Assembly: GCF_017654605.1 (NCBI RefSeq)
Contig: NZ_CP072113.1
Span: forward strand, 806,001-870,000
Direction: 5' to 3'
Length of the DNA: 64,000 nucleotides
Source of the DNA: Yimella sp. cx-51
GTDB taxonomy: Bacteria > Actinomycetota > Actinomycetes > Actinomycetales > Dermatophilaceae
Every line of letters starts with the position of its first letter. Position 1 is the stretch's first letter. Both the position numbers and the translations under genes were made by a program. The notes under the pieces were generated by a model, which did no database searches, was not told where the DNA came from, and worked only from the letters and a program-made list of their open reading frames with translations. Of this stretch, positions 25,988 to 34,456 are shown piece by piece.

Positions 25988-27619
25988 TTACGGCCGGGTG
26001 AGCTGCTCCATCTCCGCCCGCACTGCCGACAGGCGCCCGGCAGTCTCCTCGGGTGCTGAACCGATCGCCTCCAGGTAGATCTTCAGTTTCGGCTCGGTGC
26101 CCGACGGGCGCACGATGATGCGGGTGTCGTCGGCCAGGTAGTAGCGCAGGCCCTCGGTCGGGGGCAGCTCGCCCGAACCCAGCGCCAGGTCATCCATGCG
26201 CGAAACCTGTTGTCCGGCGATCGTGCTCGGCGGCTCCGCCCGGAGGCGGTCCATGATGCGGCCGATGATCGACAGGTTGTCGACGCGCACCGAGAAACTG
26301 TCGGTCAGGTGGGAGCCGTGGGTCTGGGCGAGTTCGGTCAGGACGTCGGTGATCGTGCGTCCGTCCGCCTTGAGACCGGCCGCCAGCTCGGCCACCAGGA
26401 GTGCAGCACTGATGCCGTCCTTGTCACGCACACCTGTGGGATCGACGCAGTAGCCCAGCGCCTCCTCGTAGCCGTAGCGCAGGCCGGGCACGCGGCTGAT
26501 CCACTTGAAGCCGGTGAGCGTCTCCTCGTGTCGCAGCCCGGCAGCGCGGGCGATCGCGCCCAGCATGCGGGAGCTGACGATCGAGTTGGCGAACACGGCA
26601 TCGCCCGGCACGCCGCGCTGCACCAGATGGTGTCCGAGCAACGAGCCCACTTCATCACCGCGCAACATGCGCCACTGCCCGGAATCCTCGATGGCCACTG
26701 CGCAGCGGTCGGCGTCCGGGTCGTTGGCGATGACGATGTCGGCACCGACCTCGCGGGCGCTCGCCAGGGCGAGGTCGATGGCGCCGGGCTCTTCGGGGTT
26801 GGGGAAGCTCACCGTCGGGAACTCGGGGTCTGGCTGCTGCTGCTCACCCACAGGGACGACATCGGCGAACCCGGCACGCGCGAACGCATCGAGCATGGTG
26901 CTCGAGCCGACACCGTGCAGTGCGGTGTGCACGATCTTCAATTCGCGGGGTCCGCCCTCGGCCACCACGCTCGTGACCGAGGCGAGGTAGTCGTCGATGA
27001 TCGAGTCGTCGACGCTCTCCCAACCCTCCTGCGCCAACGCCACCTCAGCCGCACGCGGGAAACGGTCGATGGCGGCCGCGATCTGCTCGTCGGCCGGCGG
27101 CACGATCTGACTGCCGTCGCCGAGGTAGACCTTGTAACCGTTGTCCTGCGGGGGGTTGTGGCTGGCGGTCACCATCACCCCGGCGTCCGCTGCGAGGAAG
27201 CGGATCGCGAAGGCCAACAACGGCGTCGGCAGCGGGTGGCTGAGCACGAGGGCTCGCCCACCGGCGGCCGTGACGACGGCGGCGGTGTCGCGGGCGAAGA
27301 CATCGGAGTTGTGCCGCGCGTCGAAGCCGATGACGACAGTGACGTCGCGGCGGCCCAGGGTTTCCTGCAGGTACGACGTGAGTCCGGCGGCCGCACGGAT
27401 GACGACCACGCGGTTCATGCGGTTCGGTCCGCCGCCGAGTGCGCCGCGCAGCCCGGCCGTGCCGAACTCCAACAGCCCCTTGAACCGGTCGGCCAGTTCG
27501 TCGGCTGCGTCCTGCTGACCGGCGTTGGCCCGCTCCAGCAGGTCGACCAGTTCGGCTCGGGTGGCCGGGTCAGGATCGTCGGCGATCCAATCGCTGACCT
27601 CGTCGTACACCTGCGACAT
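25988..27619 (-). CDS. Phospho-sugar mutase (phosphoglucomutase/phosphomannomutase family)
   Basis: 543 residues with the four family domains. Active-site serine loop is VMVTASHNPPQDNGYKVY (about residue 145), the metal loop is ANDPDADRCAVA, the sugar loop is GYEEALGYCVD, and the phosphate-binding loop is VRPSGTEPKLKIY at the C terminus. The location between purine nucleoside phosphorylase and deoC points to pentose phosphomutase activity (ribose or deoxyribose 1-phosphate to the 5-phosphate) in this branch of the family. Phosphoglucomutase activity is possible as well. Confidence 0.88.
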   Translation of the reverse strand: MSQVYDEVSDWIADDPDPATRAELVDLLERANAGQQDAADELADRFKGLLEFGTAGLRGALGGGPNRMNRVVVIRAAAGLTSYLQETLGRRDVTVVIGFDARHNSDVFARDTAAVVTAAGGRALVLSHPLPTPLLAFAIRFLAADAGVMVTASHNPPQDNGYKVYLGDGSQIVPPADEQIAAAIDRFPRAAEVALAQEGWESVDDSIIDDYLASVTSVVAEGGPRELKIVHTALHGVGSSTMLDAFARAGFADVVPVGEQQQPDPEFPTVSFPNPEEPGAIDLALASAREVGADIVIANDPDADRCAVAIEDSGQWRMLRGDEVGSLLGHHLVQRGVPGDAVFANSIVSSRMLGAIARAAGLRHEETLTGFKWISRVPGLRYGYEEALGYCVDPTGVRDKDGISAALLVAELAAGLKADGRTITDVLTELAQTHGSHLTDSFSVRVDNLSIIGRIMDRLRAEPPSTIAGQQVSRMDDLALGSGELPPTEGLRYYLADDTRIIVRPSGTEPKLKIYLEAIGSAPEETAGRLSAVRAEMEQLTRP

Positions 27620-27634
27620 CTCGGGACTCCTGAC

Positions 27635-28471
27635 TCAGAGCTTGCGGACGATCTGTGACAGCAGGTCGGCGCACCGTCCCGCTGCCTCCTTGCCTGCGTC
27701 GATCACTTCCTGGTGCGACAACGGCACCTCACTGATGCCCGCGGCCGCGTTGGTCACCAGGCTGATGCCGAGGATCTCCAGGCCGACATGACGGGCAGCG
27801 ATTGCCTCCAGCGCCGTCGACATGCCGACCAGATCGGCACCGATGGTCTTGGCCATGCGCACCTCGGCGGGCGTCTCGTAGTGCGGTCCGCGGAACTGCG
27901 CGTAGACGCCTTCAGCCAGCGATGGGTCGACCGAGCGGGCCACCTCGCGCAGGCGGGCGGAGTAGAGATCGGTGAGGTCGACGAAGGTCGCTCCCTCCAG
28001 CGGGGAGTTGGCCGTGAGGTTGAGGTGATCGCTGATCAGCACCGGGGTGCCGGGCGCCCACTCGGGGTTGAGGCCGCCGCACCCGTTGGTGAGCACGATC
28101 GTCTCGCAGCCGGCTGCCTTGGCGGTGCGGACGCCGTGCACGACAGCGCGGACGCCGCGGCCCTCGTAGTAGTGCGTGCGGGTGCCGAAGATCAACGCGT
28201 GCTTGTCGGTGCCCTCGATGCGCACCGAGCGGATGGTGCCCTTGTGACCGGCCACCGCCGCCTTGGCGAAGCCAGGCACCTGTTCGTTGTCGATGGAGGC
28301 GACGGTCTCACCGAGTCGGTCGGCGGTGTCACCCCAACCAGATCCGAGCACCAACGCGATGTCATGACGCTGGACGCCGGACAGGCGGGCGATCTCGGCG
28401 GCGGCCTCATCAGCCAACGCGAAGGGGTCGACGGAGTCGAAGTTGACGGCGGCAGAGCTGGGAGTGGTCAC
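27635..28471 (-). CDS. Purine-nucleoside phosphorylase
   Basis: 278 residues, trimeric PNP type. It phosphorolyses inosine and guanosine (and deoxy forms) to the base and pentose 1-phosphate. Motifs: VLGSGWGD (phosphate loop), GRTHYYEGRG-like GTRTHYYEGRG, LTNGCGGLNPEWAPG, FRGPHYETPAEVRM and GMSTALEAIAA, followed by LVTNAAAG. The GTG start at 28471 has TACTCT 6 bases upstream. It would act on inosine produced by adenosine deaminase and feed the mutase gene immediately downstream. Confidence 0.93.
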   Translation of the reverse strand: MTTPSSAAVNFDSVDPFALADEAAAEIARLSGVQRHDIALVLGSGWGDTADRLGETVASIDNEQVPGFAKAAVAGHKGTIRSVRIEGTDKHALIFGTRTHYYEGRGVRAVVHGVRTAKAAGCETIVLTNGCGGLNPEWAPGTPVLISDHLNLTANSPLEGATFVDLTDLYSARLREVARSVDPSLAEGVYAQFRGPHYETPAEVRMAKTIGADLVGMSTALEAIAARHVGLEILGISLVTNAAAGISEVPLSHQEVIDAGKEAAGRCADLLSQIVRKL

Positions 28472-28477
28472 GCAGTC

Positions 28478-28487
28478 AGAGTAGCCA
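28478..28487. promoter_or_regulatory. Overlapping divergent minus-10 elements (PNP / Lpd-like)
   Basis: AGAGTAGCCA holds TAGCCA on the plus strand (28482-28487, 4 bases before GTG 28492). It also holds TACTCT on the minus strand (28483-28478, 6 bases before GTG 28471). They share TA at 28482-28483. Confidence 0.5.
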
Positions 28488-28491
28488 GATC

Positions 28492-29916
28492 GTGCGTGGT
28501 TGGATGAGAGTCGTGACTGGTCGACAGAAGTCCGTGGTCGTCATCGGCGGCGGACCAGGTGGGTATGAGTCCGCATTGGTGGCAGCGCAGCTCGGTGCTG
28601 CCGTCACGATCGTGGAGAAGGACGGGCTCGGCGGCGCAGCGGTGTTGACCGACTGCGTGCCGAGCAAGACGCTGATTGCAACCTCCGACTTCATGTCGAG
28701 GTTCAAGGCGGCCGGCCGTCTCGGCGTGCATTTTGAGGGTCATGACGAAGACCAGCACGCCGAGGCGCACATCCGAGAGGTCAACGCCCGAGTGCTGAAA
28801 CTGGCGCGCGCCCAGAGCTATGACATCCGAGCCCAGGTGCAGAGCGTTGGGTGCAAAGTCATCGACGGCACCGCCTCGATCGTCGATCACAACATCGTGC
28901 GTGCCGCGTACACCGACGGACGTACCGAAGACATCATCGCTGACGTCATCCTGCTCGCGGTCGGCACCACCCCGCGCACCATGCCTTCGGCGATGCCCGA
29001 CGGCGAACGCATCCTCACCTGGCAGCAGATCTACGACCTGCAGGAACTCCCCGAGCATCTCATCGTCGTCGGCTCCGGTGTGACCGGTGCCGAACTGGCG
29101 CACGCCTACCTCGGGCTGGGTTCGAAGGTCACGCTCGTCTCCTCCCGCGACCGCGTGCTTCCCGGCGAGGACGCCGACGCCGCGACAGTCATCGAGAACG
29201 TCTTCCGCCGTCGCGGCATGCAGGTGCTCAACCGTTCGCGTGCCCAGGCTGCGGAGCGGGTTGGTGACAAGGTGGTCGTCACGCTCGAGGACGGTCGAAC
29301 GGTGGAGGGGTCACACGCCTTGCTGGCCGTGGGATCCATTCCACAGACCCGAGGGATCGGGCTGGAGGACGTCGGCGTCGATCTCACCGAATCAGGTCAC
29401 GTCGTGGTCGACCGCGTCTCGCGGACGTCCGTGCCGGGCATCTACGCGGCCGGTGACTGCACGGGTGTGCTGCCCTTGGCCTCGGTGGCCGCGATGCAGG
29501 GCCGCATCGCGATGGCCCACTCGCTCGGCGACGCGGTGTCGCCGCTCAACCTGCGCGGCGTCTGCGCCAACATCTTCACCGATCCCGAGATCGCCACGGT
29601 CGGATACTCACAGGCTGACGTCGACGAAGGCCGTATCGAGGCGCAGGTGGTCACGCTGCCGCTCTCGACCAACCCGCGCGCCAAGATGCGCAACATCAAG
29701 GACGGCTTCGTCAAGCTCATCGTGCGCCCCGGCTCCAAGACGATTGTCGGGGGAGTGGTGGTGGCGCCGCAGGCGTCCGAACTCATCTATCCGATCGGCC
29801 TGGCGGTGCAGAACCGCCTCACCGTCGACCAGATGGCGCAGACCTTCTCGGTCTACCCTTCGATGACCGGTTCGATCGCCGAGGCTGCGCGTCGGTTGCA
29901 TCAGTCGGAGATCTGA
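28492..29916 (+). CDS. FAD-dependent NAD(P)H dehydrogenase, Lpd/LpdA-like without the CXXXXC pair
   Basis: 474 residues. Dihydrolipoamide dehydrogenase fold with FAD motif VVVIGGGPGGYESALVA, NAD motif IVVGSGVTGAELAHAYLGLG and the C-terminal dimer domain. Where true lipoamide dehydrogenases have GGTCLNVGCIPSK, this protein has GGAAVLTDCVPSKT. Only one cysteine of the redox disulfide remains. That matches Mycobacterium LpdA (Rv3303c) quinone reductase-like proteins (known family feature). A quinone or NAD(P)H oxidoreductase role is likely. The GTG at 28492 fits the promoter; ATG 28504 is the alternative. Confidence 0.85.
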   Translation: MRGWMRVVTGRQKSVVVIGGGPGGYESALVAAQLGAAVTIVEKDGLGGAAVLTDCVPSKTLIATSDFMSRFKAAGRLGVHFEGHDEDQHAEAHIREVNARVLKLARAQSYDIRAQVQSVGCKVIDGTASIVDHNIVRAAYTDGRTEDIIADVILLAVGTTPRTMPSAMPDGERILTWQQIYDLQELPEHLIVVGSGVTGAELAHAYLGLGSKVTLVSSRDRVLPGEDADAATVIENVFRRRGMQVLNRSRAQAAERVGDKVVVTLEDGRTVEGSHALLAVGSIPQTRGIGLEDVGVDLTESGHVVVDRVSRTSVPGIYAAGDCTGVLPLASVAAMQGRIAMAHSLGDAVSPLNLRGVCANIFTDPEIATVGYSQADVDEGRIEAQVVTLPLSTNPRAKMRNIKDGFVKLIVRPGSKTIVGGVVVAPQASELIYPIGLAVQNRLTVDQMAQTFSVYPSMTGSIAEAARRLHQSEI

Positions 29917-29943
29917 GGTCGGCGTCCTCGTCGCAGACACCAA

Positions 29944-29979
29944 ACCGGGCCGTTCCCCCTCGTGGGGGAGCGGCCCGGT
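29944..29979. terminator. Bidirectional terminator after the Lpd-like gene
   Basis: Stem of ACCGGGCCGTTCCCCC (29944-29959) with GGGGGAGCGGCCCGGT (29964-29979), one mismatch, loop TCGT. It sits between two convergent genes. Confidence 0.75.
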
Positions 29980-29999
29980 CCGGTTTGCCGGAAGGAAGG

Positions 30000-30188
30000 T
30001 CAGTGGGAGAAGGCGTGCGCGCCCAGGTCGCGGTAGTAGCGCGCCATCGGCTGGCGAGTGGCGACGCGCTCGCTGCGGTTGCGGGCGAAGAACTGCACGG
30101 TCCAGGTGCCGAGCACCGCGACCATGGCGATCAGCGAGACCGCGAGAACGACGGAGAAGCCGGTGAAGAAGGCGGGGATCATGTTCAT
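30000..30188 (-). CDS. Small single-span membrane protein (62 residues)
   Basis: One hydrophobic segment (about residues 8-34: GFSVVLAVSLIAMVAVLGTW and following) is succeeded by a basic cytoplasmic tail ending RYYRDLGAHAFSH. No family recognised. Its promoter carries two BlaI/CopY-type operators (see 30204-30215 and 30235-30248), so it is probably induced by a stress sensed through a BlaI-family repressor encoded elsewhere. GAGAGG at about 30193-30198 (minus strand) can serve as ribosome-binding site. Confidence 0.65.
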   Translation of the reverse strand: MNMIPAFFTGFSVVLAVSLIAMVAVLGTWTVQFFARNRSERVATRQPMARYYRDLGAHAFSH

Positions 30189-30203
30189 GGGGAGAGGCCC
30201 TTT

Positions 30204-30215
30204 CTACAGATGTAG
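30204..30215. promoter_or_regulatory. BlaI/MecI/CopY-type operator, site 1
   Basis: CTACAGATGTAG is a dyad with the core TACAnnTGTA (30205-30214), the consensus known for CopY/BlaI/MecI-family repressors. It lies between the promoter and the start of the 62-residue protein gene. Its centre is 32 bases from that of site 2, about three helical turns. Confidence 0.65.
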
Positions 30216-30232
30216 TGCTCGATCTGCTCTGA

Positions 30233-30261
30233 ACACTACACCTGTAGTTTCTTGAGTGCAA
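30233..30261 (-). promoter_or_regulatory. Promoter of the 62-residue protein gene
   Basis: Minus strand: TTGCAC (30261-30256), 17-base spacer, TAGTGT (30238-30233). Operator site 2 covers the minus-10 and part of the spacer, as expected for repression. Confidence 0.6.
30235..30248. promoter_or_regulatory. BlaI/MecI/CopY-type operator, site 2
   Basis: ACTACACCTGTAGT, perfect 6-bp dyad arms around two bases, core TACAnnTGTA (30237-30246). It overlaps the minus-10 hexamer. Confidence 0.65.
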
Positions 30262-30272
30262 ACGCGCCCTAA

Positions 30273-30346
30273 CGTCGAGTGGCCGGGCTATGAATGGGTG
30301 GCCGGGCCACACCCCGGCCGGTGGTTCATAGCCCGGCCACTCGACG
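30273..30346. terminator. Long inverted repeat after the CoA-hydrolase gene
   Basis: Perfect 22-bp arms at 30273-30294 and 30325-30346 (CGTCGAGTGGCCGGGCTATGAA core) around a 30-base loop that itself contains GGCCGGG/CCCCGGCC pairing. It lies 25 bases beyond the minus-strand stop at 30371 and has no T tract. Confidence 0.7.
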
Positions 30347-30370
30347 GGTGGATGGTTGGTTCCCGGTGCG

Positions 30371-31609
30371 TCAGTAGAGCGGGTTGTCGAGCCCGAGTTC
30401 GGCTGCAGCGGAACGCAGTTCGTCGCGCACATCCGGATGCGCCGCGTGCTCGATGATCTCCGCGGCCTGTTGTTTCTCGTCGTTGCCCAGCAACCGGGCC
30501 ACGCCCTGTTCGGTGACGATTGCGCTCTGCTGGAAGCTGGTCGTGGTGTCGAGCAGCCGCGGAACGATCGTCGAGACGTCGGCCTTCGGATGCCACGAGC
30601 GCAATGCAATGAACGAGTGACCGCCGTGGGAGTGCATGGCGCCCACGATGAAGTCGGTCTGACCGCCGAACCCGGAGTGGATGCGGCCGTTGATGCGGGA
30701 GGCATTGGCTTGCCCGAACAGGTCGACCTGCAGCGCCGTGTTGATGCTGACCATCGTCCGCTGGCGGGCGATGAGCGCCGGGTCATTCGTGCGCTCGGTG
30801 CGTTGCATCATCACCCGGCGGTTGCCGTCGATCCAGTCGTACAGCTCCTGTGAGCCGAAGACGAAGGAAGTCGTGAGCGGGACGTCCGTGTCGAGGGCAC
30901 CCTCGCGCTCCAGTGCCAGCACGCCGTCGGAGAACATCTCGGTCCAGACACGCAGTTCTCGGCGATCGGCCAGAGCTGCGAGGGTGGCGTCCGGCACCAT
31001 GCCGATGCCGGTCTGGAGGGTGGCGCCGTTGGGCACCATCGCGGCCAAGGTGGCGCCGATGGCCGCGCTCGCATCGTCGGGCGTTGTCGCGAGGGCGACC
31101 GGAAGCGGCTCGTCGACCTCGACGGCGAGGTCGACATCGCTCTCGGCCAGCAGTGCATCGCCGTAGGTATAAGGCATGTGCTTGTTGATCACCGCGACCA
31201 CCAGGCCGCCATGAGCGCGGACGGTCTCGATCGCTGCCGGGAGCACGTTCACCTCGATGCCCATGCTGAGGTAGCCGTTCCTGGCGGGGGCACAGTGCAC
31301 GATCACCACATCGGGCCGGAGCCGTCGGTGCAGGAGCACGGGCACCATCGAGAGGCGACACGGGACGTACGACAGTGCTGGGTGGTGGCGCTGGCCTGAG
31401 CCGACGAAACAGGTTTCAGCAATCACGCCGTCGCGCGTCGGGACGCCGGGTGCGCCGTTGAGGATGTTGAGGACGTACGTGGGCAGCGCACGGTCGAGCG
31501 CTTCGACCGCGCGCCACGGGGTGGCGACATTGCCGCTCACGACCACGCGCGGACGCCCGGGAAGGCCGGCGAGGCGAGCGGTCAGCGCATCGAGGGCGAC
31601 GTACTTCAC
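30371..31609 (-). CDS. Acetyl-CoA hydrolase/transferase family protein
   Basis: 412 residues, CoA-transferase fold of the 4-hydroxybutyrate CoA-transferase/acetyl-CoA hydrolase family. Motifs: GNVATPWRAVEALDRAL, GIGMVPDATLAALADR, the catalytic Glu region LRVWTEMFSDGVL, and GFGGQTDFIVGAMHSHGG with SAIVTEQGVARLLG in the C-terminal domain. The GTG start at 31609 overlaps the upstream small membrane protein gene by 4 bases. It would exchange or hydrolyse short-chain acyl-CoA. The specific acyl group cannot be told. Confidence 0.85.
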   Translation of the reverse strand: MKYVALDALTARLAGLPGRPRVVVSGNVATPWRAVEALDRALPTYVLNILNGAPGVPTRDGVIAETCFVGSGQRHHPALSYVPCRLSMVPVLLHRRLRPDVVIVHCAPARNGYLSMGIEVNVLPAAIETVRAHGGLVVAVINKHMPYTYGDALLAESDVDLAVEVDEPLPVALATTPDDASAAIGATLAAMVPNGATLQTGIGMVPDATLAALADRRELRVWTEMFSDGVLALEREGALDTDVPLTTSFVFGSQELYDWIDGNRRVMMQRTERTNDPALIARQRTMVSINTALQVDLFGQANASRINGRIHSGFGGQTDFIVGAMHSHGGHSFIALRSWHPKADVSTIVPRLLDTTTSFQQSAIVTEQGVARLLGNDEKQQAAEIIEHAAHPDVRDELRSAAAELGLDNPLY

Positions 31610-31809
31610 GAGTCGCGGCTGTTGCGTCGGCCGGTCGTGCGGTCGTCGGTGTCCTGCGAAGGTTCGTGTGGATCGACCTGATCGGGCAACAGCCCGGCCT
31701 TGCGCCAGGCCTCGTGTCGTTGCTGCTTCAGGCGCGGCTTGAGGAATCGGATGAGGAGGTAGACCAGCACACCGAAGAGCAGAGGGAGGGTGTAGCTGAG
31801 CCAGCGCAT
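31606..31809 (-). CDS. Small membrane protein upstream of the CoA-hydrolase gene
   Basis: 67 residues. One hydrophobic segment at residues 3-20 (WLSYTLPLLFGVLVYLLIRF) is followed by a basic and then acidic hydrophilic tail. ATG 31809 has GAGAGG 6 bases upstream. Its GTGA overlap with the CoA-hydrolase gene shows coupled translation. No family recognised. Confidence 0.65.
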   Translation of the reverse strand: MRWLSYTLPLLFGVLVYLLIRFLKPRLKQQRHEAWRKAGLLPDQVDPHEPSQDTDDRTTGRRNSRDS

Positions 31810-31897
31810 GAAGGGCCTCTCGACAGGTGGTGCGGAGCTTCGTCGAACCACGCCACGAACGGTGGGCGACACGGCACGGTTGCTCCGATTGTGACAG

Positions 31898-31913
31898 GCT
31901 CACCGTCGTGAGC
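31898..31913. promoter_or_regulatory. Dyad over the TetR start codon
   Basis: GCTCAC-CGTC-GTGAGC, perfect 6-bp arms. It overlaps the probable minus-10 (CAGGCT, 31895-31900) and the GTG at 31908, a placement suited to autorepression. Confidence 0.45.
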
Positions 31914-32507
31914 GTCACACGTCCTGAGGGCACCCGGGCCCGCCAAGCACATCTGCTCGACTGTGCCATCGAGGTGGTGGGCACCTCGGGACTACGGGGT
32001 CTGACCCACCGAGCACTCGACCGCGCTGCCGGCCTACCGGAGGGGAGTTGCTCGGTCTACTACCGCACCCGGCAGGCGCTGCTGGGAGCACTGGCCGATC
32101 ACGTGGCCGCCCAATTGACCGCTGACGTCCGAGCCTTGACCGAGGGGCTCCCGGCGGACGACGACGATCCGAGTGCCTCGATCGCCGCCACGATCGGATT
32201 GCTGATCGACTGGTCGCGCACTCCGGCCCTCATCGTGACCATGAGCGAACTCAGCCTGGAGGCGGTGCGGACGCCCGCGTTGCAGGAGTCGATGCGCTCC
32301 TGGCGTCACGACCTGGTCGACGTGATCTGCCCCGTCGTCGAGCGGCATCGCAAGGAGCAGGCGTTGTTGCGCGCGCAGACTCTCGTCGCAGCCGTGGAAG
32401 GCGTCGCCATCCAGTCGCTCAGCGTGCCGGACGACGAACGCGAGAACTACCTGTCGAGCACGCTGTCCCTGCTCATCAGCGCGATGGCCGAGCACGGTTC
32501 CGACTGA
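31908..32507 (+). CDS. TetR-family transcriptional regulator
   Basis: 199 residues. N-terminal helix-turn-helix (ARQAHLLDCAIEVVGTSGLRGLTHRALDRAAGLPEGS, residues about 10-46, with the TetR SVYYRTRQALL turn). A C-terminal ligand domain of the TetR_C group follows. The divergent neighbours (small membrane protein and CoA-hydrolase) are the likely targets. A dyad spanning its own start codon suggests autoregulation. GTG 31908 gives the conventional short arm before the HTH. Confidence 0.85.
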   Translation: MSVTRPEGTRARQAHLLDCAIEVVGTSGLRGLTHRALDRAAGLPEGSCSVYYRTRQALLGALADHVAAQLTADVRALTEGLPADDDDPSASIAATIGLLIDWSRTPALIVTMSELSLEAVRTPALQESMRSWRHDLVDVICPVVERHRKEQALLRAQTLVAAVEGVAIQSLSVPDDERENYLSSTLSLLISAMAEHGSD

Positions 32508-32511
32508 CCGA

Positions 32512-32569
32512 AATCGGCGTGAGTTCGTGGGGTTCGCACGCGTACGAAGGCCACAAACTCACGCCGATT
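32512..32569. terminator. Bidirectional long-stem hairpin between TetR and the carboxylase alpha gene
   Basis: Arms AATCGGCGTGAGTT (32512-32525) and AACTCACGCCGATT (32556-32569) are perfect for 14 bp and extend 5 more with one mismatch (CGTGG/CCACA). The position between convergent stops fits a shared terminator. Confidence 0.75.
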
Positions 32570-32582
32570 CGCAAGGTCGAGG

Positions 32583-34361
32583 TCAGGCGGGGTCCTTGAT
32601 CTCGGCGAGCACCGATCCTGCGCTCACCGTCTCGCCGATCGCGGCCTTCAAACCGGTGACGACGCCGTCCTTGTGAGCGGTGATGGGCTGCTCCATCTTC
32701 ATGGCTTCGAGCACCACGATGGTGTCGCCGGACGACACCGTGGCGCCGTCCTCCACCGCGATCTTCACGATCGTGCCCTGCATCGGAGCGGTCACGGAGT
32801 CGCCGCCGGCGGCCTGGCCGCCGCCACCGGAGCGGGCACGCTTGGGCGCCTTTTTCGGGCCGGCGGCTCCACCCCCGCCGCCGAGCTGCAGGTCGCCGGG
32901 CAGCGAGACCTCGATGCGCTTGCCGCCCACCTCGACGACGAGGTTCTGGCGCGGCGTCTGCTCGGCTGCCTCGCCGGGCTGACCGCCGTAGGGCTCGATC
33001 TGGTTGTCGAACTCGGTTTCGATCCAGCGGGTGTGCACGGTGAACTTCTGCTCTGGGTCGGACGGGGCGAACGCCTCGTCGCTGACCACTGCGCGGTGGA
33101 ACGGCGTGACGGTGGGCATGCCCTCGATCACGAGTTCGTCCAGTGCTCGTCGCGAGCGCTCCAGCGCCTCGGTGCGGGTGCGGCCGGTGACGATCAGCTT
33201 GGCGATCATCGAGTCGAAAGCGCCGGCGACGGTGTCGCCCTCGACGATGCCGGAGTCCCAACGCACGCCCGGGCCACTCGGCACCACCATGCGGGTGATC
33301 GTGCCTGGGGCAGGGAAGAAGTTGCGTCCGGCGTCCTCACCGTTGATGCGGAACTCGAAGGAGTGCGCGTGCGGCTGCGGGTCGTCGAAGTCGAGGGCTT
33401 CACCTGCGGCGATGCGCAGCTGTTGGCGCACCAGGTCGATACCGGTGACTTCCTCCGACACCGGGTGCTCGACCTGCAGGCGGGTGTTCACTTCCAGGAA
33501 GGAGATGTGACCGTCCGGGCCGACGAGGAATTCGCACGTGCCCGCGCCGACATATCCGGCCAGCCGCAGGATCTCCTTGCTGGCGCGCACGAGCTCGTCG
33601 TGTTGTTCATCGGTGAGGAAGGGCGCGGGCGCCTCCTCGACCAGCTTCTGGTTGCGACGCTGCAGCGAGCAGTCGCGGGTGGAGACGACGACCACGTTGC
33701 CGTGCTGGTCGGCCAGGCACTGGGTCTCGACGTGACGCGGGTGGTCGAGGAAGCGTTCGACGAAGCACTCGCCGCGACCGAAAGCGGTGACCGCCTCGCG
33801 TACGGCACTGTCGAAGAGCTCGGGGATCTCCTCGATCGTGCGGGCGACCTTCAGGCCGCGACCGCCGCCGCCGTAGGCCGCCTTGATCGCCACCGGGAGG
33901 CCGTGCTCCTGCGCGAAGGCGACCACCTCGTCGGGCCCGTTGACCGGGTCTTTGGTACCGGGCACCAGTGGGGCGTTGGCTTCCAGGGCGATGTGACGCG
34001 CCTTCACCTTGTCGCCCAGGCTGTCGATCGCCTGCGGACCCGGGCCGATCCAGATGAGTCCGGCGTCGATCACCTTCTGCGCGAAATCGGCGTTCTCGGC
34101 GAGGAAGCCGTAGCCGGGGTGCACCGAGTCGGCGCCCGCCTGCTGCGCGATCTCGATGAGTTTGTCCTGCAGCAGATAGGAATCGCCGGGCGTGGAGCCA
34201 CCCAACGCGTAGGCCTCGTCGGCCACCTTCACGTGCAGTGCGTCGCGGTCGGGCTCGGCGTACACCGCGACGGAGGCGATGCCGGCGTCCTTGCAGGCGC
34301 GTGCGATACGGACGGCGATTTCGCCACGGTTTGCGATGAGAACCTTGCGCAGTTCGGCCAT
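32583..34361 (-). CDS. Acyl-CoA carboxylase alpha chain (biotin carboxylase + biotin carrier)
   Basis: 592 residues. N-terminal biotin carboxylase (start [22 protein letters not shown]-grasp loop [29 protein letters not shown]). A linker follows, then a C-terminal biotinyl domain with [12 protein letters not shown], the biotinylated Lys at about 555. The length and layout match actinobacterial AccA3-type subunits shared by acetyl- and propionyl-CoA carboxylases. Partner beta chains are at 42653-44206 and 60767-62419, epsilon at 60552-60770, and a biotin ligase at 62445. ATG 34361 has TAGGCT 7 bases upstream. Confidence 0.93.
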   Translation of the reverse strand: MAELRKVLIANRGEIAVRIARACKDAGIASVAVYAEPDRDALHVKVADEAYALGGSTPGDSYLLQDKLIEIAQQAGADSVHPGYGFLAENADFAQKVIDAGLIWIGPGPQAIDSLGDKVKARHIALEANAPLVPGTKDPVNGPDEVVAFAQEHGLPVAIKAAYGGGGRGLKVARTIEEIPELFDSAVREAVTAFGRGECFVERFLDHPRHVETQCLADQHGNVVVVSTRDCSLQRRNQKLVEEAPAPFLTDEQHDELVRASKEILRLAGYVGAGTCEFLVGPDGHISFLEVNTRLQVEHPVSEEVTGIDLVRQQLRIAAGEALDFDDPQPHAHSFEFRINGEDAGRNFFPAPGTITRMVVPSGPGVRWDSGIVEGDTVAGAFDSMIAKLIVTGRTRTEALERSRRALDELVIEGMPTVTPFHRAVVSDEAFAPSDPEQKFTVHTRWIETEFDNQIEPYGGQPGEAAEQTPRQNLVVEVGGKRIEVSLPGDLQLGGGGGAAGPKKAPKRARSGGGGQAAGGDSVTAPMQGTIVKIAVEDGATVSSGDTIVVLEAMKMEQPITAHKDGVVTGLKAAIGETVSAGSVLAEIKDPA

Positions 34362-34368
34362 GACGCCG

Positions 34369-34374
34369 AGCCTA
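34369..34374 (-). promoter_or_regulatory. Minus-10 hexamer for the carboxylase alpha gene
   Basis: TAGGCT on the minus strand, 7 bases before ATG 34361 (leaderless spacing). Confidence 0.4.
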
Positions 34375-34456
34375 TCCGGCTGTGGCGAGCGACACATTGA
34401 CGGGGCAAAACCTGGTCGGCGGAAATATCGCCCGCGTCGGTGGTGCTGCACCAGAC

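Noticed and set aside
34382-34456. N-terminal extension of the aldo/keto reductase from GTG 34382, with a possible fifth shared-TA promoter (TATCCG)
   Set aside because: The 25 extra residues do not resemble family N termini, and TATCCG is a poor hexamer only 3 bases from the GTG. ATG 34457 is preferred.
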